Part shown: in pieces, positions 43,400 to 51,076 of the stretch | Position numbering within the stretch: the first letter of the stretch is position 1 | How the letters are laid out: the number at the start of each line of letters is the position of its first letter | Source of the DNA: Filimonas effusa | GTDB taxonomy: Bacteria > Bacteroidota > Bacteroidia > Chitinophagales > Chitinophagaceae | Length of the DNA: 64,000 nucleotides | Reading direction: 5' to 3' | NCBI RefSeq assembly: GCF_004118675.1 | Contig: NZ_SDHZ01000002.1 | Location: 620,001 to 684,000 of the forward strand | Position numbers and translations under genes: made by a program | Notes under the pieces: model-generated | The model's database searches: none | Seen by the model: only the letters and a program-made list of their open reading frames with translations | Told to the model about the DNA's origin: nothing

Positions 43400-43987
43400 T
43401 CAAAGGCGGGTGGAAAGCAGCAACAGGAGTAATACATCGCCATGGGAAACGAGGTAGGTGCGAACAAAAGCCAGGGCTTTCACCATATGCCCTTTTACTG
43501 TTTCACGGGAAATCCCCAGCTGCTGTGCTATTTCTTCATAAGAAAGTCCTTCATAGCGATTGAGGGAGAATACCAGTTTCCGCTGGGGCGGAAGCAGTTC
43601 TACAGCTTTCGCCAATAGCTGGTGCTGCTGGCGGTAGGCATATTGTTTATCCGGCTGCATCACCAGCTCCGGTGCCTGCTCCGGCAAAGCGGAGGCGTCG
43701 CCCTCGGGAAGCTTCTTGCGCAACTGGCTGATAATTTCGTTACGGGCAATGATAAAAATGTAGTTATCAATACGCTCCACAGCTGGCAGGGCGGCTCTTT
43801 TATGCCATACCTTAAGAAACACTTCCTGCACAATATCCTGTGCGAGCGACACCGATTTCAGGTAGGCCAGCGCCTGCGCATAAACAGTATTCCAGTAGCT
43901 GTTAAAAAGCTGGGTAAATGCCAGCTCGTCGCCATCTGCTACCAGTTGCAGTAATGCTTTTTCGTTATGTGAGTGTTCAGCAGTCAA
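43400..43987 (-). CDS. ECF RNA polymerase sigma factor
   Basis: The 195-residue protein has sigma region 2 (DELAFTQLFNSYWNTVYAQALAYLK, then DIVQEVFLKVW) and region 4 (LPPQRKLVFSLNRYEGLSYEEIAQQLGISRETVKGHMVKAL). It should drive the downstream susCD unit when released by FecR. The start appears to be a TTG at 43987, since no ATG lies near the conserved N-terminal HNEKALLQLVADGDE. Upstream, TACTTTTA is a one-mismatch -7 box. Confidence 0.92.
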   Translation of the reverse strand: MTAEHSHNEKALLQLVADGDELAFTQLFNSYWNTVYAQALAYLKSVSLAQDIVQEVFLKVWHKRAALPAVERIDNYIFIIARNEIISQLRKKLPEGDASALPEQAPELVMQPDKQYAYRQQHQLLAKAVELLPPQRKLVFSLNRYEGLSYEEIAQQLGISRETVKGHMVKALAFVRTYLVSHGDVLLLLLLSTRL

Positions 43988-44062
43988 ATTGGTCTTCCCG
44001 GAAACTATGATTCAGCTGATAAAAGTAGGGCAATTTATCGGAATCGGCTGGCGGAGAAAAGC

Positions 44063-44102
44063 AAAAGAAACAAGCCCCAAAAAGTAAGACACTTAATGGG
44101 GC
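44063..44102 (-). terminator. Terminator after the DUF983 gene
   Basis: On the minus strand GCCCCA/TGGGGC (44097-44102 with 44074-44079), extended by an inner AAGT/ACTT pair, is followed by TTGTTTCTTTT, 46 nt after the stop at 44149. Confidence 0.65.
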
Positions 44103-44148
44103 ATTTCCAAAAGCACATTTGCATCATGTAAACTATAATGGGAGGCGT

Positions 44149-44628
44149 TTACCAGTTACTTTCATGCGCCTCATTGGTTCGTTCCACTTTAGCCGGCGCA
44201 TTGGTTCGCCAGTTACGATCGTAACGGACAAAAAAGGCCAGCCACCCGGTGCGTGCCAGACGCATTAGGTAGGGTTGTAATGCCAGCAGGAATATGCCGT
44301 TAAAGATGAGCCAGTAAAAGATCCGGTTATCATCTAAAGAAAACCCAATCAGTACCCACCATGCCGCAAACGTGGCAACACTCAATGCAATGGTCAGTGC
44401 ATAGCTGATATAGCTGGAGCCATAATAGAATCCAACTTCCAGGTTAAAAGGTTGTTTACAAACCGGGCACTCTTTACGCATCTTCATGGTCTTTTTCAGA
44501 TCCCACGGATTGGAGCCTTCAAACATATTTCCGGTCCTGCACCTGGGACACTTACATTTCAATAAAGAAAGTGGGCCCGGCTTTTTATCTTTTGACACAT
44601 GATCGTTCATTGTTCCTATATTTTCCAT
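44149..44628 (-). CDS. DUF983 membrane protein with zinc-ribbon motif
   Basis: The 159-residue protein shows the DUF983 layout: CKCPRCRTGNMF and later CPVCKQPF (a CxxC...CxxC zinc-ribbon, about residues 25-57), the EVGFYYGSSYISYA segment, and two transmembrane helices at about 72-95 and 102-122. Function of the family is unknown. It starts 3 nt after the AraC gene stop and is followed by a terminator, so the two form an operon. Confidence 0.88.
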   Translation of the reverse strand: MENIGTMNDHVSKDKKPGPLSLLKCKCPRCRTGNMFEGSNPWDLKKTMKMRKECPVCKQPFNLEVGFYYGSSYISYALTIALSVATFAAWWVLIGFSLDDNRIFYWLIFNGIFLLALQPYLMRLARTGWLAFFVRYDRNWRTNAPAKVERTNEAHESNW

Positions 44629-44631
44629 AAC

Positions 44632-45513
44632 CTATTTTTTAATGAATTGTTTTCTGAATGCTTCAGGGGTCATCCCTTCATATTTCTTAAAAAACTTCGT
44701 AAAGTAAGAGTTATCGATAAAGTCTAATTCGGATGCAATTTCTGTTACATTCATCCTGGCATTCACCAGAAGACGCTTTGCTTCAAGCAGCACGCGCTGC
44801 CGGATCAGCTCTCCCGCCGAACTTCCTGTAACGTCTTTACTTAAAGCAGTTAAATAATTAGGTGTAACATATAACAAGGCGGCATAATCCTTTGTCAGCT
44901 TCTTTTCTTTATAATGCTTTTCTATCAGCTTGCGGAAGTTACTGATCACCAGTGAACCTGCATCAGGCAATTGTGTTGCATCCGCTTTGCCGGTATAACG
45001 GCTTACCATGATAAAAAGCTGCAGCAACGCTGTTCTTGCAAAATCGTCGTGGAATACCTCAGTTGATCTGCCTTCACGGACAATTGTTTCGAGCAGCTTC
45101 TCAAACACCGGACGATCGCCTTCGGGTATGGTTATCACCTGTTCGCGGGCAATGCCCGAAAAGATGCTGAACTGATCCAGATAACGCGGATCGGCCACCA
45201 GGGCCGGAATGTAGGATTCTGAAAAATTAACGATGAAGCCATCAGGGGCCGATTCAAAGTCCCAGCTATGCACCTGGCCCGGCGCCATAAAATAGACCTG
45301 GCCGGGCTCTACAGGAAAACCAACAAAATCGATGGAATGCCCGCCCGATCCTTTTGAAAAATAGACCAGGTGGTAAAAAGCATGTTTATGGGGAAAATGG
45401 AGGTTCTTATGCGCTTCCAGGTAATGCGCAAACCCATCCGCCATAAAGCCACCGGCAGCTACCGGCTGCTCCTTTAAGGTATCAATACTGTAGGTAGGAA
45501 GGGCTTTAGACAT
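44632..45513 (-). CDS. AraC-family regulator with cupin sensor
   Basis: The 293-residue protein has an N-terminal AraC-binding cupin (FPHKHAFYHLVYFSKGSGGHSIDF, EPGQVYFMAPGQVHSW) and a C-terminal double helix-turn-helix (LTKDYAALLYVTPNYLTALSKDVTGSSAGELIRQR and MNVTEIASELDFIDNSYFTKFFKKYEGMTPEAFR). It is followed by the DUF983 gene after 3 nt, which is a candidate target or partner. A TAGCTTTG box lies 19 nt upstream of the ATG. Confidence 0.92.
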   Translation of the reverse strand: MSKALPTYSIDTLKEQPVAAGGFMADGFAHYLEAHKNLHFPHKHAFYHLVYFSKGSGGHSIDFVGFPVEPGQVYFMAPGQVHSWDFESAPDGFIVNFSESYIPALVADPRYLDQFSIFSGIAREQVITIPEGDRPVFEKLLETIVREGRSTEVFHDDFARTALLQLFIMVSRYTGKADATQLPDAGSLVISNFRKLIEKHYKEKKLTKDYAALLYVTPNYLTALSKDVTGSSAGELIRQRVLLEAKRLLVNARMNVTEIASELDFIDNSYFTKFFKKYEGMTPEAFRKQFIKK

Positions 45514-45532
45514 AACCTTACTGTTTCTACTG

Positions 45533-45540
45533 CAAAGCTA
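45533..45540 (-). promoter_or_regulatory. Predicted -7 box for the AraC-DUF983 unit
   Basis: TAGCTTTG on the minus strand matches TAnnTTTG and ends 19 nt before the ATG at 45513. Confidence 0.5.
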
Positions 45541-45605
45541 TGAGAGATCTACCGCCGGATAAGGTGTTTTTTATGCCATTTATGGTACTTTTTACAGGTA
45601 CATAG

Positions 45606-46361
45606 CTAATCATTTCCCATGCGGAAGTCGGAAACCGCCTTCTGGCTAAGACTTATTTCCGAAAAATCAGCAACGCTGCCTTTGTCAACCGGGCATTGTG
45701 TACTTATACCCGCCCATATTTCCGCCGGGTAATTATTCTGATAAAGCCGCACCATATGCCAGTTTTTTCTATCCAAAGAATAATAGCTCGCCACCGTACG
45801 GGTGTCGGATGATATTTTCATATAAACGTACGGCTGGGTAACTACATCGTGGTTATTGTCGTCGGAAGTACCAATGGTACGCACCGTAACAATCCTGTGT
45901 TGTCCTCTTTCGTCCTGCTCAAAGCAATGCTTTTGCCAGAAGTTATCGTTGACATAGAGATACAATACGCCGGCATTATACAATCCTGTTTTTGTAAATG
46001 TTGGTTTCACCTTGGCTATAAGTGTAAAGGGCTTTTTGTTGTCTACTTTCGCCAGTAAAACCGGGGCAGTATTGTTGGATAGTTCATTGTTGGGATCGCA
46101 GAAAAAATCCTTTTTCTCTCCCGCCCTGAAAGTAACGATACCATCCTGGCCAGGTGTTATAAGAGAGTCCGCCCCATTGATTGCTTTTGTAAAATGAATA
46201 TCATTAAGCCTGATATCGCAGTCAACACCGCTCACCTTTGCAGAATCGGTTTTGGCAGCCGCAGCTTCCTGCAGCGGATTAGATTGCTCAGTATTGCCGG
46301 AACAGCCAAAAACAACAGCAGCGATAACAACAGTCCAGGTACAGTATACGATCCTTTTCAT
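45606..46361 (-). CDS. Lipoprotein with a DUF1349 (concanavalin-like) domain
   Basis: The 251-residue lipoprotein (signal ending VFGC, C20) has a DUF1349-type beta-sandwich: FFCDPNNE, YNAGVLYLYVNDNFWQKHCFEQDE, IVTVRTIGTSDDNNHD, YYSLDRKNWHMVRLY and AGISTQCP are typical. These folds resemble lectin/glucanase domains and are thought to bind carbohydrates. It is divergent from the LuxR-type gene, and no other sugar gene is adjacent. Its ligand is unknown. Confidence 0.85.
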   Translation of the reverse strand: MKRIVYCTWTVVIAAVVFGCSGNTEQSNPLQEAAAAKTDSAKVSGVDCDIRLNDIHFTKAINGADSLITPGQDGIVTFRAGEKKDFFCDPNNELSNNTAPVLLAKVDNKKPFTLIAKVKPTFTKTGLYNAGVLYLYVNDNFWQKHCFEQDERGQHRIVTVRTIGTSDDNNHDVVTQPYVYMKISSDTRTVASYYSLDRKNWHMVRLYQNNYPAEIWAGISTQCPVDKGSVADFSEISLSQKAVSDFRMGND

Positions 46362-46439
46362 TTTACCGGTTTATATTACTTGTATGAAGTGCAGGACACT
46401 GAAAAACGCAGGCCTGCTCATTTATGCGCAAGATTAGCA

Positions 46440-46447
46440 TAGATTTG
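46440..46447 (+). promoter_or_regulatory. Predicted -7 box for the LuxR-type gene
   Basis: TAGATTTG matches TAnnTTTG and lies 31 nt before the ATG at 46479. Confidence 0.45.
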
Positions 46448-46478
46448 AACTACTGCAAATGCTTAAAATTAGCCATAC

Positions 46479-47267
46479 ATGTCTTGCCCAAGGATGCCAG
46501 AAAAAGGAGACCATACCATACCAGCATTACTGGATCAGCCATTCTGTGACGATGCATCACAACTGGAGGCACTCGAAGAATGCCGGCGTTTGGCGCAGTC
46601 ATATGTACAGGTAGATGGCAGTGTTGCCGTGTTATCGGATTTTGCTTCTGATGTAAGTTATATGTACGCAGGCGGCTTTGGCAAAAGTCTTCATATAGAA
46701 AAACCCTTCACACTGCTGCCATCGGCATTTGAAGACTGCATTTTCCATTTACTGCATCCCGATGATCTGTTGGAAAGACATATACTGGAACTGAGATATT
46801 TTGCCATGCAAAAAGAACTGCCGGTTACAGAACGTACCAAATTCAGCTGCCATTGCCGGGTAAGGGTATCAAACGGAGATGGCGGCTATACTTATATCAA
46901 TCACCGCATCTTCTACCTGAAAAGCCATCAAAACGGCAGCATCTGGCTTTCGCTGTGTCTCTACGCCCCTGCAACAGACAATTCAAACCGTGCAGGTATA
47001 GACGGCAAAATAATGAACCAGGATACCGGGGAAATAATAGCCGTGGAACAATACAGCAGGTACGACAGATCATTGCTCACCGGCAGAGAAGTACAAATAT
47101 TGTCGCTGGTAGCAAAGGGACTGGGCAGCAAGCAGATTGCCGCAAAGCTGCATATCGCACTTTACACGGTTTATCGTCACCGGCAAAATATCATTTCAAA
47201 AATGCAGGTAACGAATGCAACGGAAGCTGTACGAATAGCCATGACAATGGGCCTCCTGCACGAATAA
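46479..47267 (+). CDS. LuxR-type response transcription factor with PAS-like N-terminus
   Basis: The 262-residue protein ends in a GerE/LuxR helix-turn-helix (LTGREVQILSLVAKGLGSKQIAAKLHIALYTVYRHRQNIISKMQVTN, about residues 195-245). The N-terminal 180 residues have a PAS-like look (FLLHPDDLLERHILELRYFAMQK, FSCHCRVRVSNGDGGYTYINHR) but no receiver aspartate. It is therefore a one-component regulator of the type frequent in Bacteroidota. It is divergent from the DUF1349 lipoprotein gene, a candidate target. Confidence 0.88.
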   Translation: MSCPRMPEKGDHTIPALLDQPFCDDASQLEALEECRRLAQSYVQVDGSVAVLSDFASDVSYMYAGGFGKSLHIEKPFTLLPSAFEDCIFHLLHPDDLLERHILELRYFAMQKELPVTERTKFSCHCRVRVSNGDGGYTYINHRIFYLKSHQNGSIWLSLCLYAPATDNSNRAGIDGKIMNQDTGEIIAVEQYSRYDRSLLTGREVQILSLVAKGLGSKQIAAKLHIALYTVYRHRQNIISKMQVTNATEAVRIAMTMGLLHE

Positions 47268-47316
47268 GCTTTTCGTGAAGCATCAGCAACCGCAGGCAAA
47301 GAACAGCATACAGCTA

Positions 47317-47898
47317 TTATCCCTGCTTTCTGACGTATTTGGTAAGAATGACGATGGTCTGCCCTTCAATCTTGCCTTCGATCTGGTCGGTATTGTCTTC
47401 TACAAGACGTATATTCCTTACCACTGTGCCCATTTTCGCATTCAGGGTAGAACCTTTTACGTCAAGGGATTTTGTAAGCACTACAGAATCGCCATGCTGG
47501 AGCTGCTGGCCGTTGGCATCTCTGTGAAGCACTACAGCTTCATCATTTTCATGATCGCCGGTAGCTTTGGCCCACGCAAGGTTTTCATCGTCGAGGTATA
47601 ACATGTCCAGATTATCTGCCGCCCAGCTTTCCTGTTTCAGGCGGTTGAGCATGCGCCACGAAACAACCTGTATCGCAGGTAATTCACTCCACATAACTTC
47701 AGACAGGAAACGCCAGTGATTGCTGTCCAGCTCTGCTTTTCTTTCGAGCTGCGCACGGCAGGTATCGCAAATGAGGATGGTATTATCGGCATTAGCCTGA
47801 TCAACAGGTGGCACTTCGTATGCTTTTAAAGGAGCTTCAGACTGACACAGTTCACATTTGTTGCCGCTTCTCTGTTGTAATTGTTCTTCCAGTTTCAT
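47317..47898 (-). CDS. PhnA-domain zinc-ribbon protein
   Basis: The 193-residue protein has an N-terminal zinc ribbon (C15-EL-C18 and C44-DT-C47) and a C-terminal PhnA domain (DANGQQLQHGDSVVLTKSLDVKGSTLNAKMGTVVRNIRL). Despite the historic name (alkylphosphonate uptake/phosphonoacetate hydrolase-like), most such proteins have no proven role in phosphonate use, and no phn genes are nearby. The predicted fold suggests nucleic-acid or protein binding. Confidence 0.9.
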   Translation of the reverse strand: MKLEEQLQQRSGNKCELCQSEAPLKAYEVPPVDQANADNTILICDTCRAQLERKAELDSNHWRFLSEVMWSELPAIQVVSWRMLNRLKQESWAADNLDMLYLDDENLAWAKATGDHENDEAVVLHRDANGQQLQHGDSVVLTKSLDVKGSTLNAKMGTVVRNIRLVEDNTDQIEGKIEGQTIVILTKYVRKQG

Positions 47899-47959
47899 GC
47901 TTTGCCGTTTTTAAAATGCGGGCGAATGTAGCGTTTTTTAGTCCACAGTCTCTCAAAAC

Positions 47960-48001
47960 TGATATATATCATGTTTTCAACTGACTTTTGCAGTTTGAAA
48001 A
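47960..48001. promoter_or_regulatory. Palindrome and hairpin upstream of the NAD(P)H oxidoreductase gene
   Basis: TGATATATATCA (47960-47971) is a perfect 12-bp palindrome. Directly after it TTTTCAACTG and CAGTTTGAAAA (47974-48001) form an imperfect hairpin with one bulged T. They sit between divergent genes, about 65 bp before the ATG at 48065, and could be operator sites. Confidence 0.3.
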
Positions 48002-48064
48002 GCCCGCGTAATACCTTCTATTTGTAAGCATAGCATTCCTAAACTTACCCGTAAATCCATATCA

Positions 48065-48634
48065 ATGAAGATCTATCTTCTGTTGGCACATCCTGATACG
48101 AGCAGCTTTAACGGAAAAATTGCCGATGCGTATGAGCAGGCTGCTATTGCAAAAGGACATGAAGTAAGGCGCCAGAACATTGGCGACCTGCAATTTGATC
48201 CCATTCTCTGGAAGGGCTATAAAAAAATACAGGAACTGGAACCCGACTTGCTGAGGGCACAGGAAAACATCAGCTGGTGCGAACACTGGACCATCATTTA
48301 CCCTGTATGGTGGGGCTCCGTGCCTGCCCTACTGAAAGGATTCATGGACAGAGTATTGCTACCTTCATTTGCTTTCAAATACCACGAAAATGATCCCTTC
48401 TGGGACAAGCTGCTAAAAGGCAGATCGGCCCAGCTGATCAGCACGAGCGATTCCCCGCAATGGTGGCTCTCGTGGCATAACCGCAACAGTGACCTGCATA
48501 CGCTTAAGAATGCCACGCTGAAATTCTGTGGCTTTTCGCCGGTAAAACATACCCGTATCGGCAATATGAAATACCTGTACGAAGAAAAGCGCGCAGAGAA
48601 ACTGGAGAAAGTAAGAACGCGCCTTATTCCATGA
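48065..48634 (+). CDS. Flavodoxin-fold NAD(P)H oxidoreductase (MdaB/KefG-like)
   Basis: The 189-residue protein is a flavodoxin-like quinone reductase that uses FMN or FAD. It shows the opening KIYLLLAHPDTSSFN phosphate loop, the IIYPVWWGSVPALLKGFMDRVLLPSFAF signature and a conserved C-terminal FCGFSPVKHTRIG. No Kef channel gene is adjacent, so a free-standing quinone detoxification role is more likely. It is convergent with the thioesterase and the two coding regions overlap by 11 nt. Confidence 0.9.
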   Translation: MKIYLLLAHPDTSSFNGKIADAYEQAAIAKGHEVRRQNIGDLQFDPILWKGYKKIQELEPDLLRAQENISWCEHWTIIYPVWWGSVPALLKGFMDRVLLPSFAFKYHENDPFWDKLLKGRSAQLISTSDSPQWWLSWHNRNSDLHTLKNATLKFCGFSPVKHTRIGNMKYLYEEKRAEKLEKVRTRLIP

Positions 48635-49010
48635 TCTTTATAGGATGTTTATGCTCGTCGATGGCAACAAAAGTAAAGCTGCCTGTTATCGCCTGCTCCC
48701 TGATAAAAGAATACATCTCTTCTACATAAATATCAACCTGAACTTTCATGCTGGTATTGCCAACATGGATCACTTTAGCTACCAGCTCTATAAAAGTACC
48801 AGCCGGGATCGACTTGTTAAAGTTGATACGGTCGGAGGATACCGTTACCATACGTTTGCGGCTGAAACGGGTAGCTGCCACAAAAGCAACTTCATCCATC
48901 AGCGCCATGGCTGTACCGCCAAATAAAGTGTCGTAGTGATTGGTTGTGCTGGGAAATACGGTCTTGAATATGCGTGTTTCTGACTGACTAATCCTTTCTT
49001 CAAGTGTCAT
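48624..49010 (-). CDS. Acyl-CoA thioesterase, hotdog fold
   Basis: The 128-residue enzyme hydrolyses acyl-CoA thioesters. The hotdog helix NHYDTLFGGTAMALMDEVAFVAATRF carries the catalytic aspartate/glutamate pair, and FVAIDEHKHP closes the domain, as in the YciA/ACOT family. Substrate chain length cannot be told. Its 3' end overlaps the convergent oxidoreductase gene by 11 nt. A TAACTTTG box lies 22 nt upstream of the start. Confidence 0.92.
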   Translation of the reverse strand: MTLEERISQSETRIFKTVFPSTTNHYDTLFGGTAMALMDEVAFVAATRFSRKRMVTVSSDRINFNKSIPAGTFIELVAKVIHVGNTSMKVQVDIYVEEMYSFIREQAITGSFTFVAIDEHKHPIKIME

Positions 49011-49032
49011 CTTCTTGGATATTAGAAAGCAG

Positions 49033-49040
49033 CAAAGTTA
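49033..49040 (-). promoter_or_regulatory. Predicted -7 box for the thioesterase gene
   Basis: TAACTTTG on the minus strand matches TAnnTTTG and ends 22 nt before the ATG at 49010. Confidence 0.5.
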
Positions 49041-49058
49041 GGTCAACTATATTAAGTT

Positions 49059-49826
49059 TCAGGCAGAGATCTTAAAGAGGGGTGTTTCGGCATAGCGGGA
49101 CGCCACTATGATCTTTGTACCATTGGCATGCTGATCGAATAATTGCTGCACCAGGCTGGGGCAGTTATTATCCTGCGAGAGATGCGATAAAAACAGGTGG
49201 CTCATAAAAGCCGGACGGTGTGTGGTAAATAACTCCAGCGCCTGTGTATTGGACAAATGGCCATTACCACCGCGAATTCTTTTTTTCAGGAAATAAGGAT
49301 ACCTGCCATTTTCAAGCATGGCTTCATCGTAGTTGGTTTCGAGGAAAGCGGCATGGCACCGGCGGAATTCATGGACCAGGTGCTCACATGGCGTACCTAT
49401 ATCGGTAAATACGCCAATGCGCAGTTCTTCATGTTCAATTGTAAAACTATGCGGATCACAGGCATCGTGAAACTTACGGAAGGGCTTGATGAAAAAGCTG
49501 CCTACCTGCACTTTTTCTTCTGCGCAAAATGATCTTACCAGGTCCGGCGCCAGCGTTAAACGCCCTTCCCGCATGGTATCGCCTGTAATATAAACAGGCA
49601 GCTTGTATTTTTTTACCAATACAGGCAATCCCCTGATATGATCGGAATGTTCATGTGAAATGAAAACAGCCTTTACATTTTGCATAGAGAGGCCCAGGCG
49701 CAACATTCTTCTTTCCGTTTCACGGCATGAAATGCCCGCATCAACCAGTATCGCTTCCGATTCTGATCCTACATAATAGCAGTTACCATTGCTGCCGGAG
49801 TTTAAAGAAGTAACAAACAGAGACAT
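49059..49826 (-). CDS. MBL-fold hydrolase, WalJ/YycJ type
   Basis: The 255-residue metallo-beta-lactamase-fold protein has the metal site H58-E-H60-S-D62-H63 in ISHEHSDHIRGL, a later DIGTPCEH segment and the LSNTQALELF motif typical of the YycJ/WalJ group. Members are linked to cell-wall regulation and DNA-processing nuclease activity. The start at 49826 (SLFVTSLNSGSNGNCYYV) is chosen over ATG 49847 because the family begins there and a -7 box lies 6 nt upstream. Confidence 0.92.
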   Translation of the reverse strand: MSLFVTSLNSGSNGNCYYVGSESEAILVDAGISCRETERRMLRLGLSMQNVKAVFISHEHSDHIRGLPVLVKKYKLPVYITGDTMREGRLTLAPDLVRSFCAEEKVQVGSFFIKPFRKFHDACDPHSFTIEHEELRIGVFTDIGTPCEHLVHEFRRCHAAFLETNYDEAMLENGRYPYFLKKRIRGGNGHLSNTQALELFTTHRPAFMSHLFLSHLSQDNNCPSLVQQLFDQHANGTKIIVASRYAETPLFKISA

Positions 49827-49832
49827 GAGCAG

Positions 49833-49840
49833 CAAATTTA
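49833..49840 (-). promoter_or_regulatory. -7 box almost abutting the WalJ-type start
   Basis: TAAATTTG on the minus strand lies 6 nt before the ATG at 49826. The upstream ATG (49847) would fall 5' of the box. This suggests a leaderless message separate from the mannan PUL transcript. Confidence 0.55.
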
Positions 49841-49866
49841 CAAACAAGCATCCGAATCGCGGCTAA

Positions 49867-51051
49867 TCATTTATACTGCTGCAGCAGGGATAATAACTGC
49901 CGGTCGAGTTGCTGACCATGCCACTCTTCGTATGCCACATCCGTTCTGCGGGAATTGAGAATACCGAAATCGCCGGAGAACTCCCAGAGTGAGAATCCTA
50001 TTTTATTGGCCGCCAATACATCCAGCACATCTTTAAACCATGTCAATACCACGGAATGTGGTGTTTTATTCCAGGCGCCACATTCTCCGCAATGGATCCC
50101 AACACCTTTATTCATCAGTTCAATCCAGGGCTTGTAATAGGCTTCTATGGCTGCTTTATCGAAATACTGCTGCCCGGTTTTACCGGGGTAAACAGGAACA
50201 GGCAATTTTTCAGGCTCCTTATTGGCCCATGGAGCTTTATAATGCGAAATCGCGTGGGGAAAATAACCACGGCAGCTTTGTGCCAGGGGCAGATCTGCCA
50301 GCTCGGGGATAGGCGTATTACCCATGCTGTTTCCATCAGCAATGACAATGCGGCTGCTATTCTGCTCATGAATCACCTTTAACGCCGCTTTCGCCACCTG
50401 GTGGTAAAGTGCACCGGGCACAGGCCCTGATGTAGAAAGCTGGTCGTTCATATCATCCCTCATGCTGGGTTCATTCAGCAGGTCGAAGCTTAGTTTCGCC
50501 CCGGAGACATTTTTATAGCGTTTCGCCCACATCGACCAATGAAAATAAAAGGCATCCTGCGCTTCCTTATCCTTCCAGAGATTATAAGGTTCATGAAAGC
50601 CTGCATTTACACAATAACCCGGAGCACGATGCATGTTAAGGCTTACGTGCAGGTTGTGTTTATGCGCCAGGTAAACCAGGTTGTCGATACTATCCAACCG
50701 CTTATTACTGAATTCAAATACTTCGTCGGGCCTGATATCCCTGTTTTTATTGAAACTGAGATAGTAAGGATAGGCAATGGGCAGGCGAACAAAATTGAAT
50801 CCCCAATCGGCAATCCATTGCAACTGTTCCTCTGAAGTGTATTTGCGGTTTAAAGCGGGACGCGGCGTATTGAAGTCGGTAAGATTAAATCCTTTCCAGG
50901 CAGGCAGTTTGTTTGCTGCTGCATTGGCGCCATCCGGAGCCGGCTTGTTTTCGTTGAATCCCTGGCCCGGCTTAACGAAAGCTGCCGTACCTTTTACGCC
51001 GGCAGCAAGCGATAAAATAGCCGCATTGCGAAGAAATGATTTCCTGTTCAT
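49867..51051 (-). CDS. GH5-family endo-glycosidase, exported
   Basis: The 394-residue enzyme has an N-terminal signal (KSFLRNAAILSLAAG, then a P/A/N-rich linker to about residue 48) and a GH5 barrel: GFNFVRLPIAYP, the acid/base E194 in LLNEPSM and the nucleophile E323 in CGECGAWN. Its sequence differs clearly from the other GH5 in the cluster (60300-61568) and looks more like a beta-glucanase/mannanase subfamily. It is the last gene of the PUL; an endo-acting role on mannan or glucomannan fits context. Confidence 0.9.
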   Translation of the reverse strand: MNRKSFLRNAAILSLAAGVKGTAAFVKPGQGFNENKPAPDGANAAANKLPAWKGFNLTDFNTPRPALNRKYTSEEQLQWIADWGFNFVRLPIAYPYYLSFNKNRDIRPDEVFEFSNKRLDSIDNLVYLAHKHNLHVSLNMHRAPGYCVNAGFHEPYNLWKDKEAQDAFYFHWSMWAKRYKNVSGAKLSFDLLNEPSMRDDMNDQLSTSGPVPGALYHQVAKAALKVIHEQNSSRIVIADGNSMGNTPIPELADLPLAQSCRGYFPHAISHYKAPWANKEPEKLPVPVYPGKTGQQYFDKAAIEAYYKPWIELMNKGVGIHCGECGAWNKTPHSVVLTWFKDVLDVLAANKIGFSLWEFSGDFGILNSRRTDVAYEEWHGQQLDRQLLSLLQQYK

Positions 51052-51076
51052 ATGGCATAGAGGATTTAAATCGTCA

